DNA of 5,208 nucleotides, from assembly GCA_019348475.1 (NCBI GenBank), contig JAHWJJ010000353.1, positions 1 through 5,208 of the forward strand, written 5' to 3'. The position numbers and the translations under genes are program-made. How positions within the stretch are numbered: the first letter of the stretch is position 1; each line of letters starts with the position of its first letter. Positions 1-5,070 of this stretch are shown in pieces. Origin of the DNA: Gemmatimonadota bacterium. Its GTDB lineage: Bacteria; Gemmatimonadota; Gemmatimonadetes; Longimicrobiales; Longimicrobiaceae. The notes under the pieces were generated by a model. That model did no database searches, was not told the origin of the DNA, and saw nothing but the letters and a program-made list of their open reading frames with translations.

Positions 1-12
1 AGGCCACCAGAT

Positions 13-210
13 CGGGCGAGTAGATTCCTCAGTCGGCGCCGGGCGATCTGCCGTGTGCGCGTCCGGCGTGGCGCCTCCTTCGGAATGACATGCGCTCTTT
101 CCCATTTGGTACACGCGAGTCGACCGCAGCGTACCGACGCGCAAACTGTCATTCCGAGGGAGGCGCCGCCGGATCTTTCGTGGTGCAGGCTATCCGAATC
201 TACTCACCCG
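13..210. repeat. Nested imperfect inverted-repeat element (MITE/REP-like)
   Basis: Two pairs of inverted arms are nested here. The outer arms are 13-27 (CGGGCGAGTAGATTC) and 196-210 (GAATCTACTCACCCG), which are complementary at 14 of 15 positions. The inner arms are 70-90 and 147-167, complementary at 20 of 21 positions; each carries a GGCGCCTCC...GAATGACA-type core. The two halves therefore look like oppositely oriented copies of one unit running from GTAGATTC to GGAATGACA, separated by about 56 bases. No transposase gene is present. Similar GTAGATTC/TCATTCCGAG motifs are, as far as I recall, scattered between genes in some GC-rich bacteria, so a non-autonomous or REP-type repeat family is my inference. 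It could also act as a transcript-end structure for rex. Confidence 0.7.
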
Positions 211-364
211 TACCCAGGGCCTGCCCGCCGCGGGGGACTCGCCCGAGATGCCTGCGCGGACGGCGTGCCCGCCGGCGGGATACCCAGCGCGGCGTTCCGG
301 TATCCAGGCGACGCACCAGCACGAGGGGGTAGATTCCGGGCCGGCGCGTCAGCATCACGCGGGA
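211..364. other. Non-coding stretch downstream of rex with small palindromes
   Basis: No convincing gene is seen here; open frames crossing it lack family resemblance and run antisense into rex. It contains a perfect 12-bp palindrome CCCGCCGGCGGG (268-279) and a 7-bp inverted pair GGATACC (278-284) / GGTATCC (299-305) with a 14-base loop. It also holds a third copy of the GTAGATTC motif (329-336), in the same orientation as the one at 20-27. The hairpins lie 60-100 bases past the rex stop but have no T-run on the minus strand, so I cannot call an intrinsic terminator. Confidence 0.5.
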
Positions 365-985
365 TCAGCGGGTGTTGAGCGCGAAGGAGAGCCCTTCCAG
401 CTCCAGCGTGACGTCCACGTTCTTGAGCGCTACGCCCCGCGGCACCTTCAGCCGGACGGGCGCAAAGTTCAGAATCCCGCGCACCCCCGCCTTCACCAGC
501 CGGTCCACCACCTGCTGGGCCGCGTCCGCCGGCACCGCCACGATGGCGATGTCGATCTCCTCCGCCCGCACGACCGAGTCGATCTCCTCGTCCGCGCGAA
601 TGCCCAGCCCGCCCCACTGCGTGCCCACCTTGCGCGGGTCGGAGTCGAACACCGCGCGGATGTTGAAGCCCCGCGCCTCGAAGTCGCGGTAGCTGAACAG
701 CGCGGACCCCAGCTTGCCCGCGCCCACCAGCGCCACCCGCCAGCGGCTCTGCAGCCCCAGGATGCTGCGGATGCGCGACAGCAGCTCCTGCACGGAGTAG
801 CCCAGGCCCCGCTTTCCGAACGAACCGAAAAGCGAAAGGTCCTTGCGCACCTGCGCGCTGGTGGTGCCGCCGCGCTCCGCCAGTTCGCCGCTGGAGATGG
901 TCTCCGCACCCGCGGCGTCGGCTTCCTGCAGCAGGCGAAGGTACAGTGAAAGCCGGCGCACGGCCGACTCGGAAATCTTCTTCAT
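365..985 (-). CDS. rex: Redox-sensing transcriptional repressor Rex
   Basis: Rex is a homodimeric cytoplasmic repressor that senses the NADH/NAD+ ratio. It binds operators when NADH is low and is released by NADH, which switches on respiratory and fermentative genes. The 206-residue protein has the full family architecture and about the usual length. An N-terminal winged helix (about 1-78) contains the recognition-helix signature QVRKDLSLFG (45-54) and GKRGLGY (57-63). A Rossmann fold follows, with GAGKLGSAL (88-96), an acidic FD at 113-114, and the conserved ILNFAPVRLKVP (171-182). The C-terminal helix (about 193-204) is the usual domain-swapped dimer segment. The ATG at 985 is chosen because the family starts just ahead of the first helix and there is no better upstream start; its Shine-Dalgarno sequence is weak. 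The gene is monocistronic as far as visible, and a perfect Rex operator in its own promoter implies autoregulation. Confidence 0.97.
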   Translation of the reverse strand: MKKISESAVRRLSLYLRLLQEADAAGAETISSGELAERGGTTSAQVRKDLSLFGSFGKRGLGYSVQELLSRIRSILGLQSRWRVALVGAGKLGSALFSYRDFEARGFNIRAVFDSDPRKVGTQWGGLGIRADEEIDSVVRAEEIDIAIVAVPADAAQQVVDRLVKAGVRGILNFAPVRLKVPRGVALKNVDVTLELEGLSFALNTR

Positions 986-1038
986 ACGGCCACTCGAAAC
1001 CCGCTCCCGCGCGCGGGCGGCCTTCCCGCCGTCCGCCG

Positions 1039-1058
1039 CTTGTGAAATTCTTCACAAG
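1039..1058. promoter_or_regulatory. Rex operator (ROP box)
   Basis: The core at 1040-1057 reads TTGTGAAATTCTTCACAA, a perfect 7-4-7 inverted repeat identical in its arms to the known Rex consensus TTGTGAA-N4-TTCACAA. One more C/G pair extends the palindrome to 1039-1058. It covers the last bases of the rex -10 box and the predicted start of transcription, so bound Rex should block RNA polymerase. It lies 54 bases upstream of the rex start codon and 107 bases upstream of the divergent PIN-domain gene. Confidence 0.93.
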
Positions 1059-1084
1059 ATAGGAGCGGGAGGGACGACCGTCAA
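1056..1084 (-). promoter_or_regulatory. Sigma70-type promoter of rex
   Basis: Read on the minus strand, the -35 box is TTGACG (1084-1079), followed by a 17-bp spacer and the -10 box TATCTT (1061-1056). The predicted transcription start is near 1049, giving a leader of about 64 bases before the rex ATG. The -35 and spacing are near consensus, unusual for such GC-rich DNA. The Rex operator overlaps the -10 box. Confidence 0.75.
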
Positions 1085-1164
1085 CTCATCCCCAATCCGC
1101 CAGCTCTGAGGCCCACTTTCAGCCAGGTCCTGCGGAACACCCGGCGAGGCGCCATGCTGTACGA

Positions 1165-1641
1165 ATGGACAAACCGACCGTATATATCGAAACGAGCATC
1201 GTCAGCTACCTGGCCGCCCGGCCCAGCCGCGACCCGGTTACCCTGCGCAACCAGCAGCTGACGCACGAGTGGTGGAACACCCGGCGGCACGACTATGCGC
1301 TGTTCACCTCACGGGCCGTGGTTGACGAAGCCGCGGCGGGAGACGCGCAGACGGCACAGGCGAGAATTGCACTGCTCGCAGGCGTCGAGAGGCTCCCGCG
1401 CCAGCAACAACTTTCGCTGCTGGCTGATGAGATCTACAGAACGCTCAAGCTACCGCCCCGTGTGCGGACGGACGCGGCTCACATCGCGTTCGCGGCAGCA
1501 TACGGCGTCACTTACCTCCTGACCTGGAATTGCAAGCACATCGCAAATCCAGCGCTCAGGCGGAGGTTGGAGTGGGCGTGCCGTTTGCGGGGCTTTAGCC
1601 TTCCGGTGCTATGCACCCCTGAAACCTTGCTGCGGGAATGA
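1165..1641 (+). CDS. PIN-domain protein, VapC-like putative ribonuclease
   Basis: This 158-residue protein has the layout of a PIN-fold metal-dependent RNase, the fold of VapC toxins. Strand one reads YIETSIVSYL (7-16), placing Glu9 where most PIN proteins have the first catalytic Asp. Other acidic positions fit the remaining site residues: Asp54/Glu55 in VVDEAAAGD, Asp103 in TDAAHIAFA, and Asn122 in LLTWNCKHIAN (118-128). The ending PVLCTPETLL is typical of a subfamily often annotated as type II toxin-antitoxin VapC-like. The ATG at 1165 lies directly before the first conserved strand; no strong ribosome binding site or promoter is visible. An antitoxin is not seen upstream; a small gene follows 3 bases downstream. 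RNase activity and toxicity are inferences from the fold. Confidence 0.85.
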   Translation: MDKPTVYIETSIVSYLAARPSRDPVTLRNQQLTHEWWNTRRHDYALFTSRAVVDEAAAGDAQTAQARIALLAGVERLPRQQQLSLLADEIYRTLKLPPRVRTDAAHIAFAAAYGVTYLLTWNCKHIANPALRRRLEWACRLRGFSLPVLCTPETLLRE

Positions 1642-1644
1642 ACG

Positions 1645-1860
1645 ATGTGGGAAGATCCGATCGTCGCGGAGGTCCGCAAGGCACGCCAGGAAATTTTTGC
1701 GCGTTTCAGCTACGACCTGGATGCATATTTCGAGCATCTCGGGGCAGTTGAGGCGAAAGAACGCAGGCGCGGTGTACGGTATTCCGATCGCCCGCTGGCT
1801 CGGCCGTTGTCGGCTTTCCTGAATGAAGAAGATGATCTGGGCGAGCGGAAGCGCGGGTGA
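1645..1860 (+). CDS. Small protein paired with the PIN-domain gene, possible antitoxin
   Basis: This 71-residue, highly charged protein starts 3 bases after the PIN gene stop, behind a modest GGGAA (1634-1638). I know no proven function. Its N-terminal half (DPIVAEVRKARQEIFARF, 4-21, then SYDLDAYFEHL, 22-32) looks like an amphipathic helical segment. It resembles short hypothetical proteins that, from memory, often follow PIN genes of this subfamily. The tail from about residue 45 (SDRPLARPLSAFLNEEDDL) is proline- and acid-rich and looks variable. The spacing argues for co-expression and perhaps a complex with the PIN protein. An antitoxin role is inference: there is no recognisable AbrB, RHH or Phd DNA-binding motif. 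The AT content is higher than in surrounding genes, and the stop codon lies in a tandem duplication. Confidence 0.75.
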   Translation: MWEDPIVAEVRKARQEIFARFSYDLDAYFEHLGAVEAKERRRGVRYSDRPLARPLSAFLNEEDDLGERKRG

Positions 1861-1885
1861 GGAATCGTGGCGGGTGAGGAATCGT
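1853..1885 (+). repeat. 17-bp tandem duplication at a gene end
   Basis: GCGGGTGAGGAATCGT occurs at 1853-1868 and again at 1870-1885, giving two copies with a 17-bp period. The first copy contains the TGA stop (1858-1860) of the small gene; the second is non-coding. Confidence 0.85.
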
Positions 1886-1897
1886 AGATTTTCGCGG

Positions 1898-1920
1898 CAG
1901 GCGGAGCGGGCCGCCGCCTG
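1898..1920 (+). terminator. GC-rich hairpin after the PIN unit, weak terminator candidate
   Basis: CAGGCGG (1898-1904) and CCGCCTG (1914-1920) form a 7-bp stem with a 9-base loop, 38 bases past the small gene's stop. No T-run follows on the plus strand, so it is not a canonical intrinsic terminator and may only slow or stabilise the transcript end. Confidence 0.3.
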
Positions 1921-2007
1921 AACCTCCATTGCCGGCGCCGGGCCCCCGCGGCCGAACAGGAACCCGGCGCGTCACCTGAAGAGGACACTCAGGCCCGAGT
2001 TGCCGTG

Positions 2008-2044
2008 AAAACGAGAGGGGGACGGCCGCGCGGCGTCCCCTCTC
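2008..2044 (-). terminator. Intrinsic terminator of the ksgA operon
   Basis: Read on the minus strand, GAGAGGGGAC (2044-2035) pairs with GTCCCCCTCTC (2023-2013) with one bulged C. The stem can extend inward through GCC/GGC to a GCGC loop. It is followed by G and four T (2012-2008). The structure begins 1 base after the ksgA stop codon. The T-run is short, but the stem is strong, and the position at the end of a five-kilobase-scale same-strand gene run supports the call. The same stem on the plus strand has no T-run directly after it. Confidence 0.8.
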
Positions 2045-2045
2045 T

Positions 2046-2912
2046 TCATCCCTCCGCGTCCCCAGCCGACAAATCGGGCGGGGGAGCGCTCCTTTCGCGC
2101 AACGCGCGCGCAAGGTCCACGAAGCGTTCCGGCGCGAAGGATTCCGGGCGGGCCCGCAGGTCCATCCCCAGCTCCTCCCCCAGCGCGCCCACCTGCTCCG
2201 CGGACAGGCCATAGGCGTCGCGCAGGATGCGCTGGAACTGCTTGCGCCGCTGGCCGAACGCCGCGCGCGTCAGGTGCCGCAGCGAGCGCTCGTCCTGCTG
2301 CGTGACCCGCGGCGGGTGGTGCGGGACGATGCGGATGACGGACGACTCCACGTCGGGGATGGGGCGGAACGCCTTGCGCCCCACGTTCATCACCCGCTCC
2401 GCGTCGGCGACGGCGCGCACGCCCACGGCGAGCGCGCCGTACGTCCTGTTCCCCGGATCGGCCAGGATGCGGTCCGCCACCTCCTTCTGTACCATCAGCA
2501 CGATCTCGCGCGGGCGGGGGCGGCGCTCCAGCAGGCCGAAGAGGATGGGCGTGGTGATGTTGTAGGGGATGTTGCCGATCACCTTGAGCCGCGCGGGGTC
2601 CGCCGTCACCTCCTCCAGCGGCACCTGCAGCACGTCGCGGTGCATCACCCGCACCCGGGGGTTCCCCGCGAACTCCGCCTCCAGCCGCCGCGCCAGCTCG
2701 TCGTCCAGCTCCACCAGCACCAGGCGACCCGCGCGCTCCGCCAGGTGCCGGGTGAGCGCGCCCTGCCCGGGCCCGATCTCCATCACCTCGTCATCGGCGG
2801 ATGCATCGAGCGCGTCGACGATACGGCGCTGCGCGTTCGGGTCGATCAGGAAGTTCTGCCCCAGCGAGCGCTTGGCGCGGGGGGGCGGGCCGGGACGGGA
2901 CGCGGGATCCAC
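2046..2912 (-). CDS. rsmA: 16S rRNA (adenine1518/1519-N6)-dimethyltransferase KsgA
   Basis: KsgA (RsmA) dimethylates two adjacent adenines in the 3'-terminal helix of 16S rRNA using S-adenosylmethionine, a late checkpoint in small-subunit assembly. The 288-residue product has all the family motifs: SLGQNFL (16-22), the SAM-binding EIGPGQGALT (45-54), acidic Glu68 in LVELD, Asp93 in HRDVL, and the catalytic NIPYN (114-118). FRPIPDVESSV (182-192) and the basic C-terminal segment FGQRRKQFQRIL (219-230) follow. I choose the GTG at 2912 because the conserved block begins about 12 residues later and the start sits 5 bases after the stop of the phosphatase gene. The open frame continues far upstream, but only as an antisense-free overlap of that gene with no family resemblance. 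There is no clear Shine-Dalgarno sequence, so translational coupling is likely. An intrinsic terminator follows immediately. Confidence 0.98.
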   Translation of the reverse strand: MDPASRPGPPPRAKRSLGQNFLIDPNAQRRIVDALDASADDEVMEIGPGQGALTRHLAERAGRLVLVELDDELARRLEAEFAGNPRVRVMHRDVLQVPLEEVTADPARLKVIGNIPYNITTPILFGLLERRPRPREIVLMVQKEVADRILADPGNRTYGALAVGVRAVADAERVMNVGRKAFRPIPDVESSVIRIVPHHPPRVTQQDERSLRHLTRAAFGQRRKQFQRILRDAYGLSAEQVGALGEELGMDLRARPESFAPERFVDLARALRERSAPPPDLSAGDAEG

Positions 2913-2917
2913 GCGGG

Positions 2918-4465
2918 TCAGAAGCGGACGACCAGGGCCGTCCGGTCGTCGGGGGGAACGTGCGTGGCCTGCCCGGCGCGGACGAACAGGCGCTCGATGA
3001 TGGTCTCCGGGTCGTCGGCGCGCAGGCGCACGGCCTCGTCCACCAGCACCCGCTCGCCCTCCACCTCGCCCGCGTCCAGCGCGTCGGACAGCCCGTCGGT
3101 GAACAGAAAGAGCAGGTCCTCCCCCGCCGTCCACTCCACCGTTTCTTCGCCGTAGGTGTCGCGGTCCACGATGCCGAAGGGGGGGTCGGTGGCGTCCAGC
3201 CGCTGCGGCTCGCCCGCGGCGGTGATGCGGAAGGCGTGGCCGTGGCCGGCGTTGGAGTAGGCCAGCGTTCGCGCCGCGGGGTCGATGACGCAGTAGAACA
3301 GGGTCAGGTACATCTCCGTGTTCTCCAGCTCGTCGATCACCGCGCGGTGAGTGCGGTGCAGCACATGGCTGGGCGCGTCGCCCTCGGAGGCGTGGATGGC
3401 CACGGCGCTGATGGTGAGCGCCATGATGAGCGCCGCGCCGAAGCCGTGGCTGCTCACGTCGCCGATCAGCACCCCCAGCCGGCCGTGGGGAAGGCGGAAC
3501 AGGTGGTAGAAGTCGCCGCCCACGGACTCGGCCGGGACGCACCGCCCCGCCACCCGTGCGTAGTCGGCGAACTGCTCCAGGGGGGGAAGGAGCTTGAGCT
3601 GGAGGTCGTGCGCCAGCTCAAGCTCGCGCACCAGCCGCTCCTGCCGCAGGCTTTCCGCGATGAGCCGGTTGTTCTCCACCGCCGCGCCGATCTGACTGGC
3701 GATGGCGGAGAGCAGCTTCATGTCGCCGGCGCTGAACCCCTCGTTGCCCCCGCGGCCGATGAGGTTGATGACGCCCACCGCGCGCGCCTCGCCCTCCGGG
3801 GGCGTGTAGCTGACGGGAACGGAAAGAAAGGAGCCGCGCTGCCGGTCGCCGCCGGGGCAGTCGTCGCGCTGGTACTCCTCGCCCGGCGCCAGGATGACGG
3901 GGCGCCCGTCGCGGAACACGGCCGCCGTTACCGAGCAGGGATCGTCCACGTCCACGGGGTGGGTCTGCCCGCGCCCGCCCTCCACGGCCGCCAGGTAGAG
4001 CCGGCGGTGGTCGGGGTCGTGCACCCAGAGCGAGGCGCGGCTGGCGCCAAGGATCCCCGCCACCTCCTGCAGGATGGTGCGCGCCGCCTCTTCCAGCGAG
4101 ATGATCGAGCCCAGGATCTCGCTGATGGAGTAGAGCAGGGTGATCTCCTCGTACCGCTCGGCGATCTCGCGGCTGAAGGAGCGCATCTCCTCGTCGTGGC
4201 GCGCCACGCGGGCCAGGGTGGCCCCCAGGAACTCCGCCGCGCCCCGCGTCTCGTCGGGCGCCGCGCCGGGGATCTCCAGCCGCAGCGGCACCCCCGGAAC
4301 GTCCACGGCACGCTCGCCCGGCGCCTCGTCCACCCCCTCCACCCCCACCCATCCCTCACCCTCGCGCTGCCACACGCGCACGCCGTCCCAGGCCCGGCGA
4401 AGATCGCCGAGCACCTCGCGCGCCGAAGCGGGCAGGCGGGGGGCGGAGGGTGCGGCCGTAGTCAC
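2918..4465 (-). CDS. GAF-domain SpoIIE/PP2C-type serine phosphatase
   Basis: This 515-residue protein is a signalling phosphatase of the RsbU/SpoIIE class, which removes phosphate from serine in STAS-domain antagonists. Residues 1-90 are a poorly conserved N-terminal region. A helix with coiled-coil character (about 91-120, EEMRSFSREIAERYEEITLLYSIS region) leads to a GAF sensory domain (about 120-265). A second signalling helix (about 262-295) ends in the LQLKLLPP motif, and the phosphatase domain runs from about 308 to 515. Metal-binding acids are all present: GGDFY (Asp318), IGDVSSHG (Asp336), FTDGLSDA (Asp457) and PPDDRTALVV (Asp506/507). No signal peptide or membrane segment is seen, so it should act in the cytoplasm. 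The start is a GTG 13 bases after the upstream kinase gene's stop. What the GAF domain binds cannot be read from the sequence; Cys177 and Cys203 lie within it. Confidence 0.95.
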   Translation of the reverse strand: MTTAAPSAPRLPASAREVLGDLRRAWDGVRVWQREGEGWVGVEGVDEAPGERAVDVPGVPLRLEIPGAAPDETRGAAEFLGATLARVARHDEEMRSFSREIAERYEEITLLYSISEILGSIISLEEAARTILQEVAGILGASRASLWVHDPDHRRLYLAAVEGGRGQTHPVDVDDPCSVTAAVFRDGRPVILAPGEEYQRDDCPGGDRQRGSFLSVPVSYTPPEGEARAVGVINLIGRGGNEGFSAGDMKLLSAIASQIGAAVENNRLIAESLRQERLVRELELAHDLQLKLLPPLEQFADYARVAGRCVPAESVGGDFYHLFRLPHGRLGVLIGDVSSHGFGAALIMALTISAVAIHASEGDAPSHVLHRTHRAVIDELENTEMYLTLFYCVIDPAARTLAYSNAGHGHAFRITAAGEPQRLDATDPPFGIVDRDTYGEETVEWTAGEDLLFLFTDGLSDALDAGEVEGERVLVDEAVRLRADDPETIIERLFVRAGQATHVPPDDRTALVVRF

Positions 4466-4478
4466 CTCGGGACGGGGC

Positions 4479-4931
4479 TCAGTTTCCTGCTGCGTGGCGA
4501 CGGGCGTGCTCGCGCCGCAACAGCATGCGCACGCAGTTGCCGGGCGGCTCGTACCGCACCTCGTCCATCAGCTCGCGAATCAGGAAGATGCCGCGGCCGC
4601 CGGCGCGGTCCAGGTTCTCGGGAAGGGTGGGGTCGGGGACGCAGCCGTCGTCGAAGCCCGCGCCCTCGTCGTGCACCTGCAGCGCCACGGCCTGCGACGA
4701 CACCTCCACCTCAACGCGCACGCGTTTTTCGGGGTCGCTGCCGTTGCCGTAGATCATGGCGTTGGCCAGCGCCTCGGCCACGCCCACCCGAAAGTTCAGG
4801 TTCAGCCGGGACCCGGCGAAGTCGTACGCCCGCAGCCGGTCCACCAGGTAGGCCACGGCGGTTTCGATCACGCGCGTGTCGCTGGGCAGCTCCAGCACGA
4901 ACGCGCAGGCGTCGCCGGCGGGGGATGCCAT
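4479..4931 (-). CDS. RsbW/SpoIIAB-like anti-sigma factor serine kinase (HATPase_c_2)
   Basis: This 150-residue protein is a GHKL-fold ATPase of the RsbW/SpoIIAB class, which binds a sigma factor or other target and phosphorylates a STAS-domain antagonist. The ATP-binding boxes are clear: the N-box VGVAEALANAMIYGN (49-63, with Glu53 and Asn57), the G1 box DEGAGFD (88-94), and the glycine-rich GGRGIFLIREL (111-121). The short N-terminal segment and the length match single-domain family members. The ATG at 4931 is preceded by GGGGGAG (4951-4945), about 13 bases away, which is a loose spacing. Upstream is a STAS-domain gene, and downstream, 13 bases on, is the opposing phosphatase, so a complete partner switch is encoded together. 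No sigma factor gene is adjacent, so the sequestered partner is unknown. Confidence 0.93.
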   Translation of the reverse strand: MASPAGDACAFVLELPSDTRVIETAVAYLVDRLRAYDFAGSRLNLNFRVGVAEALANAMIYGNGSDPEKRVRVEVEVSSQAVALQVHDEGAGFDDGCVPDPTLPENLDRAGGRGIFLIRELMDEVRYEPPGNCVRMLLRREHARRHAAGN

Positions 4932-5070
4932 GGCGGTCAGCGCGCTCCCCCGCGCGGGGCGCGGGCACGGGCGGTGGTGTGCAGCGCCACGGGGTTCGGG
5001 GACGGCCGGCCACGCCGGGCGCCCTGCCCCGGAGAGGCCGCGCCGCTGGAATGCATGGGAGCCGTGCCCC

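Noticed and set aside
13..336. Recurring GTAGATTC cores as a possible CRISPR array
   Set aside because: The copies are few, irregularly spaced and in mixed orientation, with no constant-length spacers or cas genes.
55..378. Plus-strand open frames in the left non-coding region
   Set aside because: They run through the inverted-repeat element and into the antisense of rex, with no recognisable domain or ribosome binding site.
204..1055. Minus-strand 283-residue open frame overlapping rex
   Set aside because: It is a different frame over the same DNA, rich in Gly, Arg and Ala; Rex in the adjacent frame carries all the family signatures.
1081..1290. Small minus-strand frame ahead of the PIN gene as a candidate antitoxin
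   Set aside because: It is on the opposite strand, overlaps the PIN start and the rex promoter, and shows no antitoxin-like motif.
2274..3155. Long plus-strand open frame antisense to ksgA and the phosphatase
   Set aside because: GC-rich DNA leaves long antisense frames open; the translation has the His/Arg/Ala bias of a shadow frame and no family motif, while the minus-strand genes are unmistakable.
2913..3542. Upstream open extension of the ksgA frame that could suggest a fusion protein of about 498 residues
   Set aside because: The extension overlaps the phosphatase gene in another frame, is dominated by Arg, Gly, Pro and Ala, and has no domain resemblance. The family motifs begin just after the GTG at 2912.
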